This document shows, piece by piece, positions 28,655 through 38,232 of a DNA stretch of 64,000 nucleotides (position 1 is its first letter; the number at the start of each line of letters is the position of its first letter). The stretch covers positions 2,356,001 through 2,420,000 of the forward strand of contig OZ245886.1 in NCBI GenBank assembly GCA_965229525.1. The letters are read 5' to 3'. The notes under the pieces are model-generated. The model saw nothing but the letters and a program-made list of their open reading frames with translations. It was not told the DNA's origin and did not search any database. This stretch comes from HXMU1420-13 sp965229525. Its GTDB lineage: Bacteria; Bacteroidota; Rhodothermia; Balneolales; Balneolaceae. The position numbers and the translations under genes were made by a program.

Positions 28655-31600
28655 ATGAAGCGATCATTCTTCTACTTAGCTATTTTTTTCTTTTTTGGGA
28701 CCATTCATCCACCACTTTTCGCGCAAGAAGAACCAACTGACTCAGCTAAAATTGAAAAAAAAGATCCGGATTTACCAATGGATCCCGAACGAATGTTGGA
28801 GTTCACTACAACCGAAGGAACCTGGATGTCGCTCGACGTTAGCCCTGATGGTTCCACCATAGTTTTCGATTTATTAGGTGATATTTACACCATACCAATT
28901 GAAGGTGGAAAGGCTACACTCATTACTGGTGGAATGGGATTTGATTCACATCCAAAATTTAGCCCCGACGGTACGCACATCTTGTATATCTCAGATAAAG
29001 ATGGATCAGATGATGCCTATGCATTGAATTTAGAAACCGAGGAAGAGATTAAATTCTCGGGCGATGAAAACGATGAAATGGTCAACGCTGCATGGTCACC
29101 TGATGGCGACTATGTAATTGTTGCCAGGGGACGAAGAGAATACAAACTGTGGCTGTATCATATTGATGGGGGTAGAGGAGTGAAACTTGTTGACCCATCC
29201 AGCAGAATAAAAGCGATTGACCCAACATTCAGTGCAGACGGTCGCTATATTTATTATTCAAGACGAGTAAGCGCCTGGAATTATAATGCACAGTTACCCC
29301 AATATTCGTTAGGAGCATATGATCGCGAAACTGGTGAAGATCTTGTTATTGTTTCAAAATATGGATCAGCGTTTACGCCAACGGTATCCCCTGATGGTAA
29401 TTATCTGGTATATGGAAGCCGTTTTGAAGCCGAAACAGGATTGATACTTCATGATCTTCGGGATGGCAGTGAACGATGGTTAGCCTATCCAATTCAACGA
29501 GACGATCAGGAGTCGCAAGCTACCATGGGTGTGTTACCTGCGATGAGTTTTACACCAGACAGTCGCAATTTAGTGCTTTTTTATGGTGGAAAAATTCAAC
29601 GACTTAATATACAGTCAGGTCAATCAACTGAAATTCCATTTGAAGTTGATGTTAAATTGGCAATGGGGCCGGATATGACCTTTAAATATCCGATTAGTGA
29701 TGATAAAGAAGTTCTTGCTACTCAGATTAGAGATGCTGTTCCTTCGCCGGATGGAAGCCAGTTAGCGTTCACAGTATTGAATAAACTATATGTTCAGGAT
29801 TTGCCGGAGGGTACTCCACGTCGTGTAACAAATGATGTTCATACCGAAGCACAACCTGCATGGTCTCCTGATGGTAAGTATCTAACGTACGTTACATGGA
29901 ATCAACAGGAGGGTGGCCATATATATAAAGTAGAGCCAAATGCTCGAAGAATTCGACCTCAACGGTTAACAGAAGAAGCTGCTTTTTATATCACACCGGC
30001 CTGGTCATTCAACAGCGATCGTATTGTTTTTGCCAAAGGTAATAAGTTCGATTTTATGAATACTAGCAGTGCAAATGGCTACTATTTTGCTACAGATGAA
30101 CTCGCTTGGGTATCTGCTGATGGGGGTGATGTAACCTATATTGCAAGAACAAATGGAAGGACCAATCCTCATTTTATCAAATCAGACGACCGCATTTATC
30201 TTACAAATAATGATGGTGTTTTGGTCTCCATTCGTTGGGATGGATCTGATGAGAAAGAGCATGTTAAGATCACGGGAATATCAGTGTATGGAACACGTGA
30301 TCCTGTTTCGGCAAGTGAAGCCGGAATTATTTTGAAAGCTCCTGAAGGGGATCAGGTGTTAGCTCAGATCAATAATGAGATCTATGTAGCAACAGTACCT
30401 GAAACCGGCTCCGTTGTAAATATTGGTCTGGCATCACCGGACAACGCGGTGTTCCCGGCAAAAAAATTAACCCTAATTGGTGGTGAATTTCCGAAATGGT
30501 CCAGTGATGGTTCCCAAATACACTGGTCGCTGGGTAAGGGGCATTTTATCTACAATTTTGATGCTGCAAAAGCCTTTGCAGATAGTGTAGAAGCAGCTAA
30601 AAAAGCAGAAGCAGATGCTGCAGAAGCAGAGGAGGAATCCGAAGAAATTGAAGATTTTGAAGAATCTGCGGATGATGCTGATGTAGAGGAATCGAAAGAA
30701 GAGGATGGCCCAACAGAATATAAACCCGAAGAATTAAGAATAGAAGTTATTTTCGAACGTGATATTCCTGAAGGATCTGTATTGCTACAAAATGCAAGAA
30801 TTATCACAATGAATGGGTATGAGATTTTCGAACGTGGTGATGTGCTCGTAGTAAATAACAGAATTGAAGGCGTGGGTACTGCGGGTACTATCGATACACC
30901 CTCGAATGCCGAAGTAATCGATCTTTCAGGAAAAACTATTGTCCCTGGATTTGTAGATACACACGCACATCTTCGATCAACTCGGGGAATTCACAAGGAT
31001 CAGGAATGGAGTTACGCAGCAAACCTAGCATATGGTGTAACAACAACGCGTGATCCACAAACCGGAACAACAGACGTTCTGAGTTATGGAGATGCGATAA
31101 CTGCTGGTAACATGATTGGCCCTCGTATATACTCAACTGGACCTGGTGTAGGATTTTGGGGATATAAATTGAAAAGTCTGGATCATACCAAGGAAGTACT
31201 ACGTCAATACAGCGAGTATTTTGATACGAAAACCATCAAAATGTATCGTGTTGGAAATAGAATGCAACGCCAGTGGATAATCATGGCATCTAAGGAACAA
31301 GAATTGATGCCAACCACTGAAGGTAGTTTACACATGCGGCTCAATCTTACTCAAATGTTAGACGGTTATCCCGGCCACGAGCATAATTTGCCCATTTATC
31401 CAATCTATAATGATTTAGTTGAGGCCGTTGCATTTTCTAAAATGGCAGTTACACAAACAATGTTAGTTGCCTATGGCGGCCCTTGGGGCGAAGAATATTA
31501 TTACTCTCGCGAGAATCCATATGGCGATGAAAAACTGAGCTACTTTACACCTTATGATGAATTAGCCAGAAAAACCAGAAGACGAAGTTTCTGGGCAATT

Positions 31601-32035
31601 GACGACGAAATGGTATTCCCAAAACATGCTGAGAAAGCAAAGCAGATTTATGATGCGAATGGATTACTTGGTATCGGAAGCCATGGTCAATTACAAGGTA
31701 TTGGCTATCACTGGGAACTATGGTCGGTTGCTGCAGGCGGACTGACAAATCATGAGGCTCTACGCATTGGAACAATTATTGGTGCAGAAGCAATTGGTCT
31801 TGATGGTGATTTAGGAAGTATTGAAGCCGGCAAACTCGCTGATTTAGTAATTCTGGACGGGAATCCACTTGATAATCTTCGAAATACAAACACCGTTTCA
31901 CACGTGATGATGAATGGTCGATTATATGAAGCAGATACATTAAATGAGATTTATCCACGCCAAAAAGAATTCGATCAAAGGATTTGGGTGCAAAGTGCAC
32001 CTATGAATGTTGCACTACCCGGTATAGATCGATAA
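28655..32035 (+). CDS. Secreted TolB-propeller/amidohydrolase fusion
   Basis: The 1126-residue protein has a signal peptide (1-24), a TolB/WD40-like propeller over about residues 45-630 (many SPDGxxI/AWSPDGKYL repeats), a very acidic low-complexity linker (about 640-690) and a C-terminal amidohydrolase domain (about 705-1100). The metal-binding motif is VDTHAH with His770 and His772; further ligand candidates are His in GSHGQ and the EAGKLADLVILDGNPL ending typical of imidazolonepropionase-like hydrolases. Substrate is not known; relatives probably act on peptides or cyclic amides outside the cytoplasm. The propeller may gate access to the active site. Confidence 0.87.
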   Translation: MKRSFFYLAIFFFFGTIHPPLFAQEEPTDSAKIEKKDPDLPMDPERMLEFTTTEGTWMSLDVSPDGSTIVFDLLGDIYTIPIEGGKATLITGGMGFDSHPKFSPDGTHILYISDKDGSDDAYALNLETEEEIKFSGDENDEMVNAAWSPDGDYVIVARGRREYKLWLYHIDGGRGVKLVDPSSRIKAIDPTFSADGRYIYYSRRVSAWNYNAQLPQYSLGAYDRETGEDLVIVSKYGSAFTPTVSPDGNYLVYGSRFEAETGLILHDLRDGSERWLAYPIQRDDQESQATMGVLPAMSFTPDSRNLVLFYGGKIQRLNIQSGQSTEIPFEVDVKLAMGPDMTFKYPISDDKEVLATQIRDAVPSPDGSQLAFTVLNKLYVQDLPEGTPRRVTNDVHTEAQPAWSPDGKYLTYVTWNQQEGGHIYKVEPNARRIRPQRLTEEAAFYITPAWSFNSDRIVFAKGNKFDFMNTSSANGYYFATDELAWVSADGGDVTYIARTNGRTNPHFIKSDDRIYLTNNDGVLVSIRWDGSDEKEHVKITGISVYGTRDPVSASEAGIILKAPEGDQVLAQINNEIYVATVPETGSVVNIGLASPDNAVFPAKKLTLIGGEFPKWSSDGSQIHWSLGKGHFIYNFDAAKAFADSVEAAKKAEADAAEAEEESEEIEDFEESADDADVEESKEEDGPTEYKPEELRIEVIFERDIPEGSVLLQNARIITMNGYEIFERGDVLVVNNRIEGVGTAGTIDTPSNAEVIDLSGKTIVPGFVDTHAHLRSTRGIHKDQEWSYAANLAYGVTTTRDPQTGTTDVLSYGDAITAGNMIGPRIYSTGPGVGFWGYKLKSLDHTKEVLRQYSEYFDTKTIKMYRVGNRMQRQWIIMASKEQELMPTTEGSLHMRLNLTQMLDGYPGHEHNLPIYPIYNDLVEAVAFSKMAVTQTMLVAYGGPWGEEYYYSRENPYGDEKLSYFTPYDELARKTRRRSFWAIDDEMVFPKHAEKAKQIYDANGLLGIGSHGQLQGIGYHWELWSVAAGGLTNHEALRIGTIIGAEAIGLDGDLGSIEAGKLADLVILDGNPLDNLRNTNTVSHVMMNGRLYEADTLNEIYPRQKEFDQRIWVQSAPMNVALPGIDR

Positions 32036-32053
32036 ATCATTCAAAAATTTATG

Positions 32054-32083
32054 AAAAGCTCACTTTAATTAAGGAGTGAGTTT
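32054..32083 (+). terminator. Weak terminator after amidohydrolase
   Basis: CTCACT pairs with AGTGAG around a 10-nt loop, followed by TTTATT. The stem is short. Confidence 0.45.
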
Positions 32084-32169
32084 ATTCCTTAAAAAATACC
32101 CTGATTGGGGGATAGATAGGCGTTCATACTCTTGATATAATAATATCACAAACTAAAAGGAGTGGTATT

Positions 32170-33864
32170 ATGGGAAGAACAATTGTTTACTTACTTGGGA
32201 TTTCGATGTTGTTAATGTCGTGCGCAACCATTCAGACAAAAATGGGTGAAGTTGCAATGAAGTTTATGACCAAGAAGGAAAAAGATTTCACACAAATGGC
32301 AGCAGTGGGAGTCTATCAAAGTAATTTGTATTCAAAGGATACAGGTATTACGCTCGGTTCAGGTGCGGATTGGGAAGAGGGTCAAACTTCTGTAGGTGTA
32401 CAATTATTAAAGCCAGATGGTAGTGTTGGCTTCATAGATTTAGACGGAACTGTAACCGTAGATGGGGTTGAAGCGACTAGTTACGGTGGAGGATTCTATA
32501 TGGCTCTATTTGATGAAGGAGACCATAGTCCAAAATCAGTTAGACTTGAAAATAGCGATGGAGCGGTCACAGAGTTCGAAATAAAATCGGCACCTTCCAT
32601 ACAAATTGAAAGCATCAATGGATTGGAAGCAGATGCTATCATAAATATGAACGAACCCATTGAATTGGAACTATCTTTTGATGAATCTGCTAAAGGTAAA
32701 AGAGTAAGGGTAGCTCTTATTACAAAAGCTGTTGGAGTTAAAGGATTTGCTTATTTCCAATCAACTCTGGTAGATGAAAACCTGACCATTCCGGCAGATG
32801 CTTTCAAGCACAAACATATCACTGGAGGTTCACCAACTGGTAAAGACGTTACAAATTGGTCTATGGGTGAAAATCACTTACAGGTTAGTATTGTTGAAGA
32901 TGATCGAGATCATGCAAATCAACCATTTAGTTATTTCAGAAGGCAATCAACCTCTTTTGATACAAAACCTGTAACCCTTGAGGGGGAAACGGAAGGGAGA
33001 ACATTTGTTAGAGTTAAAGGCGATTATGAAACGGAACATGGTACATTTAGTTATGCAGCATCAAGCTCAAATGCTTGGTTTGCTCGCCCACTAAATACTA
33101 ATATTGATAGAATTGGGATTGCCTCTTTATCCATAAATGGTGTGCTATTCGAACAAGAGATTGAAACAAGTTCAACTACAACCGACTATGGCTCATACCG
33201 AGTTATTACTACCACCACAACAACAACAACTTTTGAGTTTCCACAACTGGATGATTCCTACTGGAATCAGTTCATGGAAAATATGTATTCAGATTTAACC
33301 CATACACTTGAAGGTGAGTATGGAGCAAAGGTTGTAGATGTTGATCAGATAACATCGAATTCAATATATAATGAATTCTATGTGCCGGAAGATGAAAATA
33401 CAGAGGTTTATATCAAAAAGAATCTTAGAGATACAAAACGCTTATTTCCTGCATCTTTAGGTGAAATTCTGGGAGATAGAAAAACAGCTATAATTGCTGA
33501 TGCAGATCCACTACCAAAGCTATTGCGAGACATGAATCTTGATGCAATCATGACTATATCAATTGACTATAGAGTAGCATCAGATACTAATGATAACATC
33601 GTTCTTCTCCCGCTAGTTAGTTTCCAAATTAATGGCCAATCTCAGGCATTTGATGGAACATCGAGTACCTGGATGCAGGGCTCAATCGAAGGGCCGGGAG
33701 TTCCATTTAACCGGTCTGAATTTAAAGATCTCGATGCTCTAAATAGGATTGGTCAAAAGGATGTGTTAATCGAATTAATTAAGACTACAATTGAGGAATT
33801 AACCAAAGAACAATCAGAATTCGGTTACGACGAAGTTTGGAATACGGCATTAGCTAATAACTAA
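32170..33864 (+). CDS. Lipoprotein of unknown function
   Basis: The 564-residue protein has a lipoprotein signal peptide with lipobox LLMSC (Cys18), then AT, so it should be lipid-anchored and probably outer-membrane directed. The middle (about 90-230) has beta-rich, Ig-like character; residues 340-365 carry a Thr-rich stretch (ITTTTTTTTFEF); the C-terminal third is helical/beta with no recognised motif. AAAGGAG six bases before the ATG gives a strong start. It is monocistronic, with a terminator at 33909-33935. Confidence 0.75.
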   Translation: MGRTIVYLLGISMLLMSCATIQTKMGEVAMKFMTKKEKDFTQMAAVGVYQSNLYSKDTGITLGSGADWEEGQTSVGVQLLKPDGSVGFIDLDGTVTVDGVEATSYGGGFYMALFDEGDHSPKSVRLENSDGAVTEFEIKSAPSIQIESINGLEADAIINMNEPIELELSFDESAKGKRVRVALITKAVGVKGFAYFQSTLVDENLTIPADAFKHKHITGGSPTGKDVTNWSMGENHLQVSIVEDDRDHANQPFSYFRRQSTSFDTKPVTLEGETEGRTFVRVKGDYETEHGTFSYAASSSNAWFARPLNTNIDRIGIASLSINGVLFEQEIETSSTTTDYGSYRVITTTTTTTTFEFPQLDDSYWNQFMENMYSDLTHTLEGEYGAKVVDVDQITSNSIYNEFYVPEDENTEVYIKKNLRDTKRLFPASLGEILGDRKTAIIADADPLPKLLRDMNLDAIMTISIDYRVASDTNDNIVLLPLVSFQINGQSQAFDGTSSTWMQGSIEGPGVPFNRSEFKDLDALNRIGQKDVLIELIKTTIEELTKEQSEFGYDEVWNTALANN

Positions 33865-33908
33865 TATAGACTGACCATACGACTAATAAGGTTGAATAGA
33901 AGAAAAGA

Positions 33909-33935
33909 AACAACTCAGGGATGAGTTGTTTTTTT
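33909..33935 (+). terminator. Terminator after lipoprotein gene
   Basis: AACAACTC pairs perfectly with GAGTTGTT around a 6-nt loop and is followed by a T run. Confidence 0.9.
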
Positions 33936-34005
33936 ATTTATAAATAGTTCATAATCAATCCGTAGTCTATAGTAGAATTCAGAACCTAATAATGGAGCTT
34001 ACATC

Positions 34006-35277
34006 ATGGGAGTGTATAAATCGGCAGAAGAAGCTGTTAAACTAATAAAATCAAATGATAGAGTATTTATTCACGGGGTAAACGCCGTACCTTTTAAGTT
34101 AGTAGAGGCAATGGTTGGTAGAGCTAACGAGCTTAGAAATGTGGAAATCGTTCACATTCATACAGAAGGTGAAGCACCTTACGCCAAACCGGAATATGCT
34201 GATAGTTTTCATGTAAATGCATTCTTTGTTGGCTCTAATGTACGTAAAGCAGTTAATGAAGGACGCGGCGATTACATACCGGTTTTCTTAAGTGAAGTAC
34301 CCGGTCTAATCCGAAATGGAATTCTACCTGTTGACGTTGCACTACTTAATGTGTCACCACCGGATAAACATGGCTACTGTTCAATGGGAGTTTCACTTGT
34401 TGGCGCTTTACCTGCTGCAGAAACAGCGAAATTTGTGATTGCACAAATAAATCCAAATATGCCAAGAACTCATGGTGCAGGCTTTATTCACGTTAATAAT
34501 ATCGACGTGATGGTAGAAGTAGACGATCCACTCCCGGAACAAATCTTGCCTGAGCCAAATGACATTGAAATGCGTATAGGTCGTTTTTGTACCGAGTTGG
34601 TGGAAGATGGGGCAACGCTGCAGATGGGAATTGGTGCTATTCCTAATGCTGTTCTCAAAAGCCTGGTAAATCATAAAGATTTAGGAGTGCATACAGAAAT
34701 GTTTGCTGACGGTGTTGTTGATCTGGTAGAAAAAGGAGTAATCAATGGCCATAAGAAGGTGAAATTCCCAGGCAAGGTGGTTTCAGGTTTTGTGATGGGA
34801 TCGAAAAGAGTCTACGATTTTGTGGATGACAATCCATCGATTGCTATGTTAGATATCGAATATGTGAATTCTACCAAAGTGATCAAATTAAATCCTAAAG
34901 TAACGGCAATTAATAGTGCTGTTGAAATTGATATAACCGGCCAGGTCTGTGCGGATTCAATCGGAACCTATCACTATAGTGGTGTAGGTGGACAGATGGA
35001 TTTCATTCGTGGGGCAGCTAAATCGCCGGGAGGGAAACCAATTATTGCTTTACCATCGCAAACAAATAAAGGAATCAGCCGAATAGTGCCATTTTTGAAG
35101 GAAGGTGCGGGCGTTGTTACAACCCGTGCTCACGTTCATTACATCGTAACTGAATATGGCATTGCGTATCTCTATGGAAAAAATCTAAGTCAACGAGCAA
35201 AGGCCATGGTTGAAATTGCTCACCCGGATCACCGAGAGGAATTAGACAAAGCCGTATTTGAACGCTTTAGGAGATAA
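34006..35277 (+). CDS. Acetyl-CoA hydrolase/CoA-transferase family protein (4-hydroxybutyrate CoA-transferase-like)
   Basis: This 423-residue cytosolic enzyme has the two-domain fold and length of family I CoA-transferases of the AbfA/Cat1/acetyl-CoA hydrolase group. The catalytic Glu231 lies in HTEMFADGV, and the CoA-binding QMGIGAIPN and GVGGQMDFIRGA blocks are present. It either transfers CoA between acetyl-CoA and short acids such as 4-hydroxybutyrate or hydrolyses acetyl-CoA; the sequence alone does not decide. No pathway partner is adjacent. Confidence 0.87.
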   Translation: MGVYKSAEEAVKLIKSNDRVFIHGVNAVPFKLVEAMVGRANELRNVEIVHIHTEGEAPYAKPEYADSFHVNAFFVGSNVRKAVNEGRGDYIPVFLSEVPGLIRNGILPVDVALLNVSPPDKHGYCSMGVSLVGALPAAETAKFVIAQINPNMPRTHGAGFIHVNNIDVMVEVDDPLPEQILPEPNDIEMRIGRFCTELVEDGATLQMGIGAIPNAVLKSLVNHKDLGVHTEMFADGVVDLVEKGVINGHKKVKFPGKVVSGFVMGSKRVYDFVDDNPSIAMLDIEYVNSTKVIKLNPKVTAINSAVEIDITGQVCADSIGTYHYSGVGGQMDFIRGAAKSPGGKPIIALPSQTNKGISRIVPFLKEGAGVVTTRAHVHYIVTEYGIAYLYGKNLSQRAKAMVEIAHPDHREELDKAVFERFRR

Positions 35278-35281
35278 ACAT

Positions 35282-35318
35282 AAAAAGAAGGGGATATTTC
35301 AGACACTCTGATCCCCCT
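35282..35318 (-). terminator. Terminator of the ABC transporter operon
   Basis: AGGGGAT (35289-35295) and ATCCCCCT (35311-35318) form the stem; on the minus strand it is followed by TTCTTTTTA, so it ends the operon read from 41276. On the plus strand the T run is missing, so it is a poor terminator for the CoA-transferase gene. Confidence 0.72.
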
Positions 35319-35325
35319 CTATATC

Positions 35326-36792
35326 TTACCGCATATCGTATCTAAGGAAAGCAATAAAGCTACCTCCAAATGCAAGGATTATAAAAATCGAAAGCATCCC
35401 AAAATCTGGAATACTACTTGCAAATGCTTCATTTGGTCTTAAAACAGGTGCTGCGTATTGGGGCATCTCACTGGTATCAAGTGTTTGGTCATTTCGACCA
35501 AAGTCTATGGTTACACCACTTTCGCTATCCATGCTAATATTAAATCCACCGTGCCCACCACCTAATTCTTGCTGAGCTTGAATGTATTCGGTGAAATCAT
35601 CTTTATATGCCCGCATAGATTCCTCGTATCGAACTTTAAGATCAATATCAGTGCCTGCCAATTTCATTGCAGCCAGCTGATAGGAGGATACCGGTGATAC
35701 TCTGGCAATGTTAAAAGCGAGGCGTTCCTGAACGCGTTTTTTGTTTTGAGCATCCTCCAACAAACGACGATTGTTATCTACAATGTCTGTCTGAACTTGT
35801 TTTCGGGTTTCATCGTCTTCCTCAAGCCAATTCCACTCCATATCATCGCGATAAGCTTGTCGCTCGTCATCGGTCATTCCTTCCATTTCAGCTTCTCTGT
35901 CTTGCCATACTTCTGAAAGTTCAGCAGAGTATTGTTCCCATCGAGCTAGCCGATAAGCTTCTTGCTTGGCCTCTAATTGGGCAACACTTTCAACAGGAAC
36001 GAGTTGACCGGCTGCCATAACACCTAGTCTTGGTACAATTAAGACACCACCAATCCATATAACAAGGAGAAGTAAGAATGAAAGCGATGAATTTCTTGTA
36101 ACTGCCGATATCAATATCCCAATACCGATAAAAAGAGTAACGTATAAAATTGAAAGTCCAATAAAACGGATGATGGAAGACCAGTCTCCACCAGAAAGAG
36201 GGACATTAAACGCCATCAAAAGTAAAAGGCTTATCAATATGGGAATTAATAGTGGAATGATGAGTCCAAGCCAGATACCTGAAAATTTTGCTATTAAATA
36301 ATTTGCTCGTGATACTGAATTAGCAAAGGCCAATTTAAGGGTCCCACTTTCTCGTTCTCCATTTATTGCGTCGTAGGTGAAGAGTATCGCGAATAAAGAA
36401 AGTACAATTTGAACAATAAAGGCAAAATCGATTACCCTGAATATTGCAAACAATGTTTCATCAGAATAAGGACTTCGAACAAGTTTTATATCCTGAAAAT
36501 CAGATACGGCTGATAATCTGCCGACATCGAAATGAAGTCCAGAAACAAAAATTTGCATGGGTGTCGGTTCTCGGTGAAGGATGTTTCTGACTCTTCCCCA
36601 ACTAGTAGCTTGTGAGATATCTTGTCGGGCTATTTCCTGATTGGCTTCGAACTGAACTACTGCATTTTGATACTCATTAATTCCAATATATACACTTATT
36701 AGAATGAGCACCGAACACACCAGAAAAGTTGCTACAAACTTCGGGCTAAGAAGTATGTTTTTAAGTTCTTTTTGAATTAATAATGATAACAT
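35326..36792 (-). CDS. ABC-2 type transporter permease (second of pair)
   Basis: The 488-residue membrane protein has an N-terminal membrane helix (about 18-36), then an about 100-residue extracytoplasmic segment, four to five helices (about 120-260), a second large charged hydrophilic segment (about 265-455) and a final helix ending FIAFLRYDMR. The DAINGERESGTLKLAFANS motif is typical of ABC-2 permeases of the NosY/DUF3526 kind. It is a clear paralogue of the permease encoded immediately upstream and would pair with it as a heterodimer. An AGGACC ribosome site precedes the ATG. It is the last gene of a five-gene operon. Confidence 0.85.
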   Translation of the reverse strand: MLSLLIQKELKNILLSPKFVATFLVCSVLILISVYIGINEYQNAVVQFEANQEIARQDISQATSWGRVRNILHREPTPMQIFVSGLHFDVGRLSAVSDFQDIKLVRSPYSDETLFAIFRVIDFAFIVQIVLSLFAILFTYDAINGERESGTLKLAFANSVSRANYLIAKFSGIWLGLIIPLLIPILISLLLLMAFNVPLSGGDWSSIIRFIGLSILYVTLFIGIGILISAVTRNSSLSFLLLLVIWIGGVLIVPRLGVMAAGQLVPVESVAQLEAKQEAYRLARWEQYSAELSEVWQDREAEMEGMTDDERQAYRDDMEWNWLEEDDETRKQVQTDIVDNNRRLLEDAQNKKRVQERLAFNIARVSPVSSYQLAAMKLAGTDIDLKVRYEESMRAYKDDFTEYIQAQQELGGGHGGFNISMDSESGVTIDFGRNDQTLDTSEMPQYAAPVLRPNEAFASSIPDFGMLSIFIILAFGGSFIAFLRYDMR

Positions 36793-36807
36793 AGCGGTCC
36801 TATCTTT

Positions 36808-38223
36808 TTATCTGAGATCGTATTTAATGAACGCTGCAAATGCTCCACCAAAAAATATTAGATTGAAAAGCAGAAGTAGTCCAATATCAAGCATGCTGTT
36901 AGCGGCTGCTATTCCGGCATTTTGAGATTCAAACTCAAATTGTGGCATTTCATCAGGATCAAGAGGTTCTGGTTCCGGCGCATCATCACCAACGGTTACC
37001 ATTACCATTCTGAAACCACCGCCTCGTGTATTTCCTGTTTTTTCGGTCATAAAATCAGCATAAGATTCTTGATAGTTATAGGCCTCATCCATGTACCGGT
37101 TTTGAAGTTGAAGAGAGGTTCCTGCAAGTTCAGTTGTGGCTAAGGTAAAAGCGGATGTTGGTGATACTCTGGATAGCGAAAGAGCAAGATTTTCCTGGGC
37201 TCTTCGTCGATTTGTGAAATCCTCATTTAAGCGAGCATTGAACACATCCATTTTCTCCTGGCGCGCGTTTGATAACTCTGCCATGAATGAACTGAATTGC
37301 CCCATTATATCTTCCATTTCGGTACCGGGTTCCACCTGAAAATTGGCCATTTTCGGTCGATCTTCATCAAATAATTGAATTCGATATCGATTTTTTTGGG
37401 CCGTAATTTCATCCACATTAGGGACTTCCACTAATCGACCGGATATTAAAACAGAAGCTCTTGGTACTATGAGTACAGCAAAAATCCATACGACCAGACC
37501 AATTAAAAAGGCGTTGGATGGTTTTGATGTTGCCGCTGAAATGGCCATTGCCAAAGCCAGGAATAATCCAAAATAGGCAATACCCGCAAGTAGAATTAAA
37601 CCAAGCCGAATCCATTCGTCGCCGGTTAGTTGAATTCCGAGGATTGGAAGCATAGCACACCCAATCAACATTGGGATCATTAGCGCTAGCCCAAGCCCAA
37701 CAAATGAACCGGCCAGCTTCCCACCAATAAAAGATGCACGAGAAACCGAATTTGAAAAACACAATTTCAGTGTGCCGCGAACTTTTTCTCCGTTAATGGC
37801 ATCATACGCAAAGATGATGGCAAATAACGAAAGTATGATCCCAATGATAAATTCAAGATCCATAAATCGGAAAATGGCAAAGATGGGCTCGTCATTGAAT
37901 CGAGTGTTTTGAGCACTTAATTCACCACGACCACTCATTGCAATATTTCTTCCAATATCATTAGAAACGCCATTAACGAGCGTCATTAATGGTTGTGGCG
38001 GTAGCATGATCGAATGCTCGATCATTTGCCAGTCGGTATTAGCAGCAATTTGATTTCGATTTTCCTGAATTGCAGCCTCATACTGAGCCTGACTAGCGAG
38101 GAAATTCTGGGCACCCATAAAAAACGCTAAAATGATGAGCACCGAACACACTGCAAAGCTGATGGTAAATCGACTACTTTGAATGATATCCCGCAATTCT
38201 TTTTGAAATATTAAACTAAACAT
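36808..38223 (-). CDS. ABC-2 type transporter permease (first of pair)
   Basis: This permease has the same plan as the next gene: helix near residues 18-36, extracytoplasmic segment, helix cluster, DAINGEKVRGTLKLCFSNS motif, long hydrophilic segment and a terminal helix ending AAFIKYDLR. I start it at the ATG at 38223 (MFSLIFQKEL), not at the in-frame GTG at 38232, because AGGTGACC then becomes its ribosome site and the N-terminus aligns with the paralogue (MLSLLIQKEL). The ATPase gene ends nine bases upstream. The transported substrate is unknown. Confidence 0.85.
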   Translation of the reverse strand: MFSLIFQKELRDIIQSSRFTISFAVCSVLIILAFFMGAQNFLASQAQYEAAIQENRNQIAANTDWQMIEHSIMLPPQPLMTLVNGVSNDIGRNIAMSGRGELSAQNTRFNDEPIFAIFRFMDLEFIIGIILSLFAIIFAYDAINGEKVRGTLKLCFSNSVSRASFIGGKLAGSFVGLGLALMIPMLIGCAMLPILGIQLTGDEWIRLGLILLAGIAYFGLFLALAMAISAATSKPSNAFLIGLVVWIFAVLIVPRASVLISGRLVEVPNVDEITAQKNRYRIQLFDEDRPKMANFQVEPGTEMEDIMGQFSSFMAELSNARQEKMDVFNARLNEDFTNRRRAQENLALSLSRVSPTSAFTLATTELAGTSLQLQNRYMDEAYNYQESYADFMTEKTGNTRGGGFRMVMVTVGDDAPEPEPLDPDEMPQFEFESQNAGIAAANSMLDIGLLLLFNLIFFGGAFAAFIKYDLR

Positions 38224-38232
38224 AGAGGTCAC

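Noticed and set aside
30550..30807. Ser/Ala-rich antisense frame in the amidohydrolase gene
   Set aside because: It is the complement of the acidic Glu/Asp linker codons, which read as serine and alanine on the other strand.
32105..32141. TTGGGG and TATAAT as a sigma-70 promoter before the lipoprotein gene
   Set aside because: The two boxes are 25 nt apart, too far for a normal promoter; TATAAT alone is not enough in this AT-rich DNA.
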